5,256 bases of DNA from Spirochaeta sp. (GTDB lineage: Bacteria > Spirochaetota > Spirochaetia > DSM-27196 > Alkalispirochaetaceae): NCBI GenBank assembly GCA_007117185.1, contig SKHA01000203.1, forward strand, positions 1-5,256, in the 5' to 3' direction. Below, piece by piece: positions 1 to 5,256 of the stretch. The first letter of the stretch is position 1. Each line of letters opens with the position of its first letter. Under the pieces are notes generated by a model, which was not told the DNA's origin, did not search any database, and saw nothing but the letters and a program-made list of their open reading frames with translations. A program made the position numbers and the translations under genes.

Positions 1-848
1 AGTTGCTGGAGTTCCTGGTTGCGGGAGCGCGCCGCTGTGGCGCCGGGGTGGTCGGCGTGGGCACCCCCGGGCTGGTGACACCCCAGGGATCCCTGGCGGG
101 GCTCTCGGAGAACATCGCCGGCTGGGGGCCCCTGGCGCTGGAGGAGCTGCTGCGGCGCCGGACGGGAAAGGCCGTTACCGTTCTGAACGACGTCTCCGCT
201 GCAACCTACGGTGAGTACCGTTGCGGCGCCGGGGCGGACGCCGGGGACGATCCGATGGTCATGGTCGCCCTCGGGACGGGGCTGGGTGGCGGCGTGGTGG
301 TCAGGGGAGAGCTCCTCAGCGGGTATCGCGGTCTCGCCGGGGAGTTCGGGATGATGGTTGTCCATCCCGAGGGGCGCCCGGCGGCAAGCGTCAGCGGCGG
401 GGCCCCTGCCGGCAGCCTGGAGAGTTACGCGTCGGCCACGGGGATCGTCGCCACCCTGCGGGAGCTGGCCCCGAGGTTCACAACCCCCCTGGCAGAGCAC
501 GTCACCGCCGCCGGGTCCGACGACCCCCACTCCCTCACCGCGGAGACGGTCTACCGGTACCTGAAGCAGGGGGATCCCCTGGCCGTCGAGGTGCACCAGG
601 TCACCTGCAGGATGCTTGCCCGGGGTCTCTCGGCGATCATCAGTGTGGTGGCTCCCCGGGTGATCGTTCTTGGCGGCGGGGTGATGCGGTCCGGAACGGT
701 CATCATCGACGGCGTGAAGGAACATCTGCAGCGGGGGATCTACCCGCCCCTGCTTGACGGTCTGTCTCTGCGGGCGGCGTCGCTACCCCACGCCGGGGTG
801 GTCGGCGCGGGGCTGTACGCCCTGATGCGGGAGAAAAAACCGATTTGA
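1..848 (+). CDS. ROK-family sugar kinase or transcriptional repressor, 5'-truncated by window edge
   Basis: The reading frame is open from the left edge (codons in phase with base 3) to TGA at 846-848. The visible 281 residues are the C-terminal two-thirds or more of a ROK protein. Counting from the codon at base 3, visible landmarks are GVGTPGLV (18-25), NDVSAATYGE with the probable catalytic Asp63, the phosphate-binding ALGTGLGGG (89-97), GEFG (113-116), and VLGGGV (222-227). The usual N-terminal DIGGTK ATP-binding motif is missing, and a helix-turn-helix cannot be assessed, so a glucokinase-like enzyme and a NagC/XylR-like repressor are both possible. The TTG at base 3 is unlikely to be the true start. 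The ROK zinc motif (His, then CxCGxxGCxE) is absent: Met117 sits at the His position and residues 129-140 have Ser or Ala where Cys is expected. The gene ends inside the -35 box of the downstream hydrogenase promoter. A functional link to the hydrogenase is not shown. Confidence 0.88.
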   Translation, partial: LLEFLVAGARRCGAGVVGVGTPGLVTPQGSLAGLSENIAGWGPLALEELLRRRTGKAVTVLNDVSAATYGEYRCGAGADAGDDPMVMVALGTGLGGGVVVRGELLSGYRGLAGEFGMMVVHPEGRPAASVSGGAPAGSLESYASATGIVATLRELAPRFTTPLAEHVTAAGSDDPHSLTAETVYRYLKQGDPLAVEVHQVTCRMLARGLSAIISVVAPRVIVLGGGVMRSGTVIIDGVKEHLQRGIYPPLLDGLSLRAASLPHAGVVGAGLYALMREKKPI

Positions 849-873
849 CAGCTCCGATATCTCGTCTTATAGT
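845..873 (+). promoter_or_regulatory. sigma70-type promoter of the hydrogenase operon
   Basis: TTGACA at 845-850 matches the -35 consensus exactly. It is followed after 17 bp by TATAGT at 868-873, five of six to the -10 consensus. The predicted transcription start is about 879-881, giving a leader of roughly 42 nt before the hydC ATG. The region is clearly more AT-rich than the coding DNA around it. The -35 box contains the TGA stop codon of the ROK gene, so the two genes are packed tightly yet the operon appears to have its own promoter. This is inferred from consensus and spacing only. Confidence 0.72.
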
Positions 874-876
874 TAT

Positions 877-892
877 CGATAAATATTAATCG
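877..892. promoter_or_regulatory. candidate operator, 16-bp near-palindrome at the predicted start site
   Basis: CGATAAATATTAATCG pairs with its own reverse complement at seven of eight positions; the only mismatch is at 881/888. It starts about 4 bp after the -10 box and covers the predicted transcription start, a position where a bound repressor would block initiation. It does not match the Rex consensus (TTGTGA-N6-TCACAA) or a classical FNR box (TTGAT-N4-ATCAA), so no regulator is named. Confidence 0.4.
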
Positions 893-909
893 GTTTTGGT
901 TTCGAGACG

Positions 910-916
910 AAAGGAG
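910..916 (+). promoter_or_regulatory. ribosome binding site of hydC (decides the start)
   Basis: AAAGGAG at 910-916 lies 6 nt before ATG 923. This favours ATG 923 over an in-frame TTG at 896, which would lie only about 16 nt after the predicted transcription start and has no good upstream Shine-Dalgarno. The 5' part of the site is also the 3' arm of a small hairpin, TTTCG-AGA-CGAAA at 900-912. Confidence 0.8.
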
Positions 917-922
917 CATTGT

Positions 923-1456
923 ATGCAGCAACCCGCAGTCGTTGAAGCCGCGACCACATCCGACGAGGAGCGCCAGGGCATCGACTTGGTGAACCGTTTC
1001 CTCGCCGACTGTTCCGACACCACCGGGGTTCTGATCCCGGTACTGCAGCGGGCCCAGGAAGCACTGGGATATCTCCCGGTGCCCGTTCTCAAGCACATCG
1101 CCCGATCTCTTGACATCCCCTACAGCGAGGTCACCGGAGTGGTCACCTTCTACTCCTACTTCTCTACCGTGCCCAGGGGGCAGCACGTGGTGCGGGTGTG
1201 CCTCGGAACCGCCTGCTACGTCCGCGGGGGCAAACCGGTGCTGGAGGCGATGGAGCGGGCCAGCGGGTGCTCCGTCGGCGGCACTACTGATGACCGGGCG
1301 TTCTCCCTGGAAGTGGGACGCTGCTTCGGCGCCTGCGGCCTCGCCCCGGTGGTTATGGTCAACGAAGACGTTCACCAGCGGGTAAAACCGTCCCGCTGTG
1401 ACGCCCTGCTGAGCCATTACCGGGACACCCAGGAGGTACCCCATGATCAACAGTAG
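923..1456 (+). CDS. hydC: NuoE-like [2Fe-2S] subunit of multimeric [FeFe]-hydrogenase (HydC/HndA type)
   Basis: This 177-residue protein has the usual length and layout of a NuoE/HydC/HndA subunit. An N-terminal helical region (about 15-80) contains LQRAQEALGYLP and the family hallmark TGVVTFYSYF (71-80). The thioredoxin-like ferredoxin domain that follows carries the four [2Fe-2S] ligands as Cys93-x4-Cys98 and Cys134-x3-Cys138. No signal peptide or membrane segment is visible, so it should be cytoplasmic. In HydABC-type enzymes this subunit docks on the NuoF-like subunit beside the FMN and relays or stores an electron during NAD(H) oxidation or reduction. It is the first gene of the operon, and its last 14 bases overlap the start of hydB in another frame. 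Because NuoE-like subunits also occur in formate dehydrogenases and in Stn transhydrogenase, the hydrogenase assignment rests on the downstream hydA. Confidence 0.93.
   Translation: MQQPAVVEAATTSDEERQGIDLVNRFLADCSDTTGVLIPVLQRAQEALGYLPVPVLKHIARSLDIPYSEVTGVVTFYSYFSTVPRGQHVVRVCLGTACYVRGGKPVLEAMERASGCSVGGTTDDRAFSLEVGRCFGACGLAPVVMVNEDVHQRVKPSRCDALLSHYRDTQEVPHDQQ
1431..1437 (+). promoter_or_regulatory. strong ribosome binding site of hydB, inside hydC
   Basis: AGGAGGT at 1431-1437 lies 5 nt before ATG 1443, within the last codons of hydC. The near-perfect Shine-Dalgarno confirms the hydB start and the 14-bp overlap between the two genes. Confidence 0.82.
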
Positions 1457-4400
1457 ACAGGATCTGGAAGCACTGGTGGCGCGCCGCCGGCGCGAACTGG
1501 AAAATACCCGCGACGAGTCAACCCGGGTTGTCCGGGTCTGCCGCGGGGGAAGCTGCATCGCCGGTGGCGGCGATGAGCTGTACCGCCACCTGGAAGAGAT
1601 CGCCGCCGGCGATCCCCGTATCGAAGTGTGCGCCACCGGGTGCATGGGCCCCTGCGCGGAAGGTCCCCTGGTGGAGACGGACGGAAAGATCTACGGGTCG
1701 ATGAACCCGGACCTCCTGGATGACCTGCTGGCCCAGCCGGAGAGACCCGATGAGGCCAGAGCCGCCGGAGACGGCCCGGTGATTCCTCTGGAGATGGACG
1801 CTTTCTTCCGGCGCCAGCGCAAGATCGCCCTGCGCAACTGCGGCTCCATTCGTCCCGACTCGGTTGTGGATTACCTGCTGGCGGATGGCTACGCCGCCGT
1901 CGCGCGCACCCTGGAGACCCTGAGTCCCGCTGACGTTCTGCAGGTCATGAAGGAATCCGGTCTTCGCGGCCGCGGTGGCGCCGGTTTTCCCACCTGGCTC
2001 AAATGGAGTTTCGCCGCCCGTGAACCGGAGGGGCAGAAATACGTGCTGTGCAACGCCGACGAGGGCGACCCCGGGGCGTTCATGGACCGCAGCATCATCG
2101 AGGGAGACCCCCACAACCTGATAGAGGGGATGATCATCGCCGCATACGCGGTAGGAGCGTCCCGGGGCTACGTCTACGTGCGAGCGGAGTACCCCCTGGC
2201 GGTGGAGCGGCTGCAGCACGCCCTGGAACAGGCCCGGGAGCTGGGGCTGCTGGGGGTGGATATTCTGGGCAGCGGCTTCAGCTTCGACCTTGAGATCCGC
2301 AAGGGTTCCGGGGCGTTTGTCTGCGGCGAAGAGACCGCCCTGATGAACTCCATCGAGGGCAAGCGGGGTGAACCCCGCCCGCGCCCCCCCTTTCCGGCAC
2401 AGCAGGGGCTGTGGGGCAAGCCGAGCGTCCTCAACAACGTTGAGACCTACGCCAACGTCGCCTGGATCCTCCTTCACGGCGCGGCAGAATTCGCCGCGCT
2501 GGGGACGGAGAAGAGCAGCGGCACCAAGGTCTTTGCCCTGGCCGGAGCGGTCCAGAACACCGGGCTGGTTGAGGTTCCCGTCGGTACCACCCTGGGCGAG
2601 CTGGTCTTCGATATCGGCGGAGGCATGAAAGGCGGCCGCCCCTTCAAGGCGGCCCAGGTTGGCGGCCCCTCCGGTGGATGCATCCCCATTCAGTACCTGA
2701 ACACCCCCCTGGACTACGAATCCCTGCAGGAGCTGGGGGCGATCATGGGCAGCGGTGGCCTCATCGCGATGGATGACGAGACGTGCATGGTCGACGTGGC
2801 GCGCTTCTTTCTGGAGTTTGTCCAGGAAGAATCCTGCGGCAAGTGCGTACCCTGCCGGGTGGGAACCAAACGGATGCTGGAGATCCTGGAGCGGATCTGC
2901 CGCGGCGAAGGGGTGGAAGGCGACATCGAGCGGCTGGAAGGGCTGGGCGAGCAGATCAAGGACACCGCCCTGTGCGGACTGGGACAGACCGCCCCCAACC
3001 CGGTGCTCTCCACCATCAGACATTTTCGTCATGAGTACGAGGCGCACATTCGGGACCATCACTGCGAAGCCGCGGTCTGTCCGGGGCTGGTTCGGGCGCC
3101 CTGTCAGAGCGCCTGCCCCGCCGGGGTGGATATTCCCGGATTCGTCTCGCTGGTTGGGGAACAACGCTACGCCGAAGCGCTGCGGCTGCACCGCGAACGC
3201 AACCCCTTCGCGGCGGTGTGCGCCCGGGTGTGCTTTCACACCTGCGAAGAACACTGCCGCCGCTCCACGGTGGACGAGGCGGTGGCGATCCGCGGGGTGA
3301 AGCGCTTCATGGTGGACCAGGAAGTGACGGTGCAGCTACCCAAGGTTCAGCCCGGCGAGGGCAACGCCGAGCGCAAGATCGCGATCATCGGAGCCGGCCC
3401 GGCGGGGCTCTCCTGCGCCTACTTTCTCGCCCGACTGGGATACCGTCCGCTGGTCTTCGAGTCGGAGCAGCGCCCCGGCGGAATGCTGGTTCAGGCTATT
3501 CCGGCGTACCGGCTGCCTCGGGAGACCCTGGCCCGGGAGATCCGCATGATCGAACAGCTGGGGGTGGAAATAAGAACGGAAACCGCCCTTGGGCGGGACA
3601 TCACCCTGGATGGACTGCGCGCCGACGGCTACGAGGCGATCTTTCTGGGGGTTGGCGCCCCGGGAAACATGGCCATGGATATCCCCGGCGAGGATGCCCG
3701 GGGGGTGGTCATGGCCGGAGAGTTTCTCAAGCAGTACAACATTAAAGGCTCCACCCCGGTGGGCCGCTCTGTTGTGGTGGTTGGCGGAGGCAACGCGGCG
3801 ATCGACGCCGCCCGCACCGCTGTTCGGCTGGGTCCGGAAGAGGTCACTGTGGTCTACCGCAGGACCCAGGACCAGATGCCCGCCTACAACGAGGAGATCG
3901 AAGAGGCGCTGAACGAGGGGGTTCAACTGAAGACCCTCACCCAGCCCCTGGAGGTGGTAACCGACGCCAGGGGCGCGGTCACCGGGCTGCGCTGCGTCAC
4001 CATGGCCCTGGGGCAGTTCGATCGCAGCGGCCGGCGGCGCCCCGCCGAGTCCGGGGCAGACTCCTGGGTCATTCCCTGCGACCAGGTGATCGTGGCGATC
4101 GGCCAGACCCTGGACCTGGCCCCCCTCTTTACCGAGGCGCCCACGCTGGGCAGCAACGGCTTCGTCCGCGCTGACAGCAGGACCGGGGAAACCTCGCTGC
4201 CGTGGCTCTTCGCCGGGGGCGACGACGTCACCGGACCCTCCTCGGTTGTCGAGGCGATCGCTGCGGGTGAACGCGCCGCGGTAGGCATGGACCTGTACCT
4301 CACCGGCGAGGCCCACCCGTTCTGGCGCACCGAAGTCGCCGTGGACACCACCTTCGACCCCGACGCAGACCCTGCGCCGTATCCCCGGGTTGAGCAGCGG

Positions 4401-4562
4401 ACCATCGAAGTACGCCGGCGGATCCATAACTTCGAGGAGGTGGAGCAGCCCTGGTTTGAAGAGGTGGCCCTCTGTCAGGCACGTCGCTGCCTGCGCTGCG
4501 ATTACGGTAAGACACCGGTAGCGCCGGTGGTCCCGGTGAGCTCCACAGGAGGCACAGCATGA
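1443..4562 (+). CDS. hydB: NuoF-GltD fusion: HydB-like FMN/NAD(H) subunit joined to an FAD/NADPH oxidoreductase
   Basis: This 1039-residue iron-sulfur flavoprotein is far longer than ordinary HydB/HndC (about 600). Domains in order: a thioredoxin-like [2Fe-2S] domain (about 28-95; Cys33, 38, 63, 67); the NuoF FMN/NADH fold (about 120-340; GRGGAGFPT at 176-184, NADEGDPGAFMDR at 204-216, GEETALMNSIEG at 295-306); SLBB (about 360-430); and the NuoF [4Fe-4S] site (CGKCVPC at 465-471 plus Cys511). A GltD/NfnB-type cysteine domain follows (Cys554, Cys558-Pro, then Cys593, 597, 601, 605). Next come an FAD Rossmann motif GAGPAG (650-655, Glu673), an NADPH Rossmann motif GGGNAAIDAAR (781-791) with VYRR (804-807), and an FAD-closing motif AGGDD (924-928). 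The tail has Cys1011, 1016 and 1019. Family knowledge predicts NAD(H) at the FMN and NADP(H) at the GltD part. The canonical C-terminal 2[4Fe-4S] ferredoxin of HydB is missing, its place taken by the GltD module. The frame is intact, so this is one designed polypeptide. Combined activity is inferred. Confidence 0.93.
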   Translation: MINSRQDLEALVARRRRELENTRDESTRVVRVCRGGSCIAGGGDELYRHLEEIAAGDPRIEVCATGCMGPCAEGPLVETDGKIYGSMNPDLLDDLLAQPERPDEARAAGDGPVIPLEMDAFFRRQRKIALRNCGSIRPDSVVDYLLADGYAAVARTLETLSPADVLQVMKESGLRGRGGAGFPTWLKWSFAAREPEGQKYVLCNADEGDPGAFMDRSIIEGDPHNLIEGMIIAAYAVGASRGYVYVRAEYPLAVERLQHALEQARELGLLGVDILGSGFSFDLEIRKGSGAFVCGEETALMNSIEGKRGEPRPRPPFPAQQGLWGKPSVLNNVETYANVAWILLHGAAEFAALGTEKSSGTKVFALAGAVQNTGLVEVPVGTTLGELVFDIGGGMKGGRPFKAAQVGGPSGGCIPIQYLNTPLDYESLQELGAIMGSGGLIAMDDETCMVDVARFFLEFVQEESCGKCVPCRVGTKRMLEILERICRGEGVEGDIERLEGLGEQIKDTALCGLGQTAPNPVLSTIRHFRHEYEAHIRDHHCEAAVCPGLVRAPCQSACPAGVDIPGFVSLVGEQRYAEALRLHRERNPFAAVCARVCFHTCEEHCRRSTVDEAVAIRGVKRFMVDQEVTVQLPKVQPGEGNAERKIAIIGAGPAGLSCAYFLARLGYRPLVFESEQRPGGMLVQAIPAYRLPRETLAREIRMIEQLGVEIRTETALGRDITLDGLRADGYEAIFLGVGAPGNMAMDIPGEDARGVVMAGEFLKQYNIKGSTPVGRSVVVVGGGNAAIDAARTAVRLGPEEVTVVYRRTQDQMPAYNEEIEEALNEGVQLKTLTQPLEVVTDARGAVTGLRCVTMALGQFDRSGRRRPAESGADSWVIPCDQVIVAIGQTLDLAPLFTEAPTLGSNGFVRADSRTGETSLPWLFAGGDDVTGPSSVVEAIAAGERAAVGMDLYLTGEAHPFWRTEVAVDTTFDPDADPAPYPRVEQRTIEVRRRIHNFEEVEQPWFEEVALCQARRCLRCDYGKTPVAPVVPVSSTGGTA
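4547..4552 (+). promoter_or_regulatory. ribosome binding site of hydA
   Basis: AGGAGG at 4547-4552 lies 6 nt before ATG 4559, inside the final codons of hydB. Together with the ATGA stop-start overlap at 4559-4562 it fixes the hydA start and indicates translational coupling. Confidence 0.82.
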
Positions 4563-5256
4563 ACATCACCATTAACGGAACAGAGCTGCAGGCTGCTGAA
4601 GGGGCTACGATACTGGAGGCAGCCCGGGAGATGGGCATCGAGATTCCAACCATGTGCCACATGCGTGGCCGGGACCCCCTCGGGGCGTGCCGGGTCTGCG
4701 TTGTGGAGGTCGAGGGGGCCAAAACCCTCATGGCCGCCTGCGCCACCCCCGTGGCCGAAGGGATGAAGGTGAAGACCGCCTCCCGACGGGTCCGGGCGGC
4801 CCGGCGGACGGTGGTGGAACTGGCGTTGAGCGAGCACATTGGAGAGTGCCAGAGCTGCGACCGCAGTCTGGACTGCGAACTCCGGGAGATCGCCTTCCAG
4901 TTCGGTATTGAACATGTCTCCTGGTCCGGCGAGCGCCCCGAGCCGGTCAGAGATTTCAGCACCCCGGCGCTGATCAGGGACACCGGCAAGTGCATCAAGT
5001 GCCGCCGCTGCGTTGCGGTGTGCAGCGACACCCAGCAGGTCTCGGCGCTGTTTCCCCAGGGCCGGGGGTACGCTACCGTGGTGGGTCCGGCATTCACCAT
5101 GGACCTTGCCGACGTAGCCTGCGTGCAGTGCGGACAGTGCGCCGCGGTGTGTCCCGTTGGCGCCATCAGCGAACGCAGCCACACCGAAGGGGTCTGGAAG
5201 GCCCTTGAAGACCCCCAGCAGCACGTGGTGGTGCAGACCGCCCCGGCGATCAGGGC
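4559..5256 (+). CDS. hydA: [FeFe]-hydrogenase catalytic subunit, N-terminal iron-sulfur region, 3'-truncated by window edge
   Basis: The frame runs from ATG 4559 off the right edge, giving 232 complete codons. A plant-type [2Fe-2S] ferredoxin domain comes first (Cys33, 44, 47, 61). Next is a His-Cys3 [4Fe-4S] site, His93-x3-Cys97-x2-Cys100-x5-Cys106. A 2[4Fe-4S] ferredoxin domain follows (Cys145, 148, 151, 155 and Cys188, 191, 194, 198-Pro). This is the accessory-cluster order of large trimeric-type [FeFe] hydrogenases. The residues HVVVQTAPAIR (222-232) are typical of the first strand of the H-cluster domain, which favours hydrogenase over a NuoG-like subunit of formate dehydrogenase or Stn. 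The decisive H-cluster motifs (TSCCP, MPCxxK, ExMxCxxGC) would lie beyond the window and are not seen. In the complex it would evolve or consume H2 and pass electrons through its clusters to HydB and HydC. It overlaps hydB by ATGA. Confidence 0.9.
   Translation, partial: MNITINGTELQAAEGATILEAAREMGIEIPTMCHMRGRDPLGACRVCVVEVEGAKTLMAACATPVAEGMKVKTASRRVRAARRTVVELALSEHIGECQSCDRSLDCELREIAFQFGIEHVSWSGERPEPVRDFSTPALIRDTGKCIKCRRCVAVCSDTQQVSALFPQGRGYATVVGPAFTMDLADVACVQCGQCAAVCPVGAISERSHTEGVWKALEDPQQHVVVQTAPAIR

Larger units (their letters stand above)
836..897. repeat. 10-bp perfect inverted repeat bracketing the promoter
   Basis: AAAACCGATT at 836-845 is the exact reverse complement of AATCGGTTTT at 888-897, separated by 42 bp that hold the -35 box, -10 box and predicted start. 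The right arm overlaps the end of the 877-892 near-palindrome. A further CCGAT lies at 854-858, so CGAT/ATCG cores recur at about 841, 855, 877 and 889. This could be paired binding sites for one regulator. With a 42-nt loop it is a poor intrinsic terminator. Confidence 0.45.

Noticed and set aside
836..897. Intrinsic terminator after the ROK gene
   Set aside because: The 10-bp stem would enclose a 42-nt loop and is not followed by a clean U-run, so it is better read as regulatory DNA repeats.
896..922. TTG 896 as the start of hydC, adding nine residues
   Set aside because: ATG 923 has a well-spaced AAAGGAG. The TTG lacks a good site and is very close to the predicted transcription start.
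1480..1494. GC-rich inverted repeat early in hydB (CGCGCCG/CGGCGCG)
   Set aside because: It coincides with Arg-rich codons in high-GC DNA and is likely a by-product of codon use.
740..1645. - strand frame crossing the intergenic region and hydC
   Set aside because: It spans the promoter and well-supported genes on the other strand, with low-complexity Ser/Arg-rich composition and no motifs.
1518..3254. 578-codon open frame on the - strand inside hydB
   Set aside because: It lies opposite a gene with clear conserved motifs and has no recognisable domain. Long antisense frames are expected in GC-rich coding DNA.
3336..4427. 363-codon open frame on the - strand opposite the GltD part
   Set aside because: No family motifs, and it mirrors the third-codon-position GC bias of the real gene.
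4559..5256. NuoG or NADP-formate dehydrogenase/Stn-type subunit instead of hydrogenase
   Set aside because: The N-terminal clusters fit these too, but HVVVQTAPAIR at 222-232 is typical of the [FeFe]-hydrogenase H-cluster domain start. The alternative stays open until the downstream sequence is read.
1..5256. CRISPR arrays, tRNA/rRNA genes, insertion sequences or phage features
   Set aside because: No regularly spaced direct repeats, RNA gene hallmarks, transposase motifs or terminal repeats were seen.

Overview
The window is GC-rich and gene-dense, with every gene on the + strand. It carries the 3' part of a ROK-family sugar kinase or repressor gene, a 74-bp AT-rich intergenic region, and the start of an operon for a soluble multimeric [FeFe]-hydrogenase of the HydABC/HndABCD type. 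The host is most likely an anaerobic, fermentative or syntrophic bacterium, because NAD(P)-linked trimeric [FeFe] hydrogenases belong to such organisms. The strong Shine-Dalgarno sites and sigma70-like promoter fit many phyla. A high-GC spirochaete or clostridial/deltaproteobacterial-type anaerobe is possible, but the sequence does not settle taxonomy.

Layout: (1) 1-848, ROK protein with its N-terminus off the window and its usual zinc-ligand motif eroded. (2) 849-922, intergenic. A near-consensus promoter (TTGACA-17 bp-TATAGT) starts inside the ROK stop region. It is flanked by a 10-bp perfect inverted repeat and followed at the predicted start site by a 16-bp near-palindrome, so it looks like a regulated hydrogenase promoter. 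(3) 923-1456, hydC-like NuoE-type [2Fe-2S] subunit. (4) 1443-4562, an unusual 1039-residue hydB-like protein: an N-terminal thioredoxin-like [2Fe-2S] domain and a NuoF-type FMN/NAD(H)/[4Fe-4S] module, fused to a complete GltD/NfnB-type FAD/NADPH oxidoreductase in place of the usual C-terminal 2[4Fe-4S] ferredoxin domain. (5) 4559 to the window end, hydA-like [FeFe]-hydrogenase catalytic subunit, cut just as the H-cluster domain begins.

The three hydrogenase genes overlap (14 bp, then ATGA), so they are probably translationally coupled and make one cytoplasmic complex. HydC and the NuoF part of HydB would form the flavin-based NAD(H) bifurcation module, and HydA would make or use H2. The fused GltD-like part adds a predicted second pyridine-nucleotide site suited to NADP(H). 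The most noteworthy hypothesis is therefore a single enzyme linking H2, NAD(H), NADP(H) and possibly ferredoxin. It would resemble the Sporomusa-type Stn transhydrogenase, but with the GltD module on the NuoF subunit and a hydrogenase as partner.
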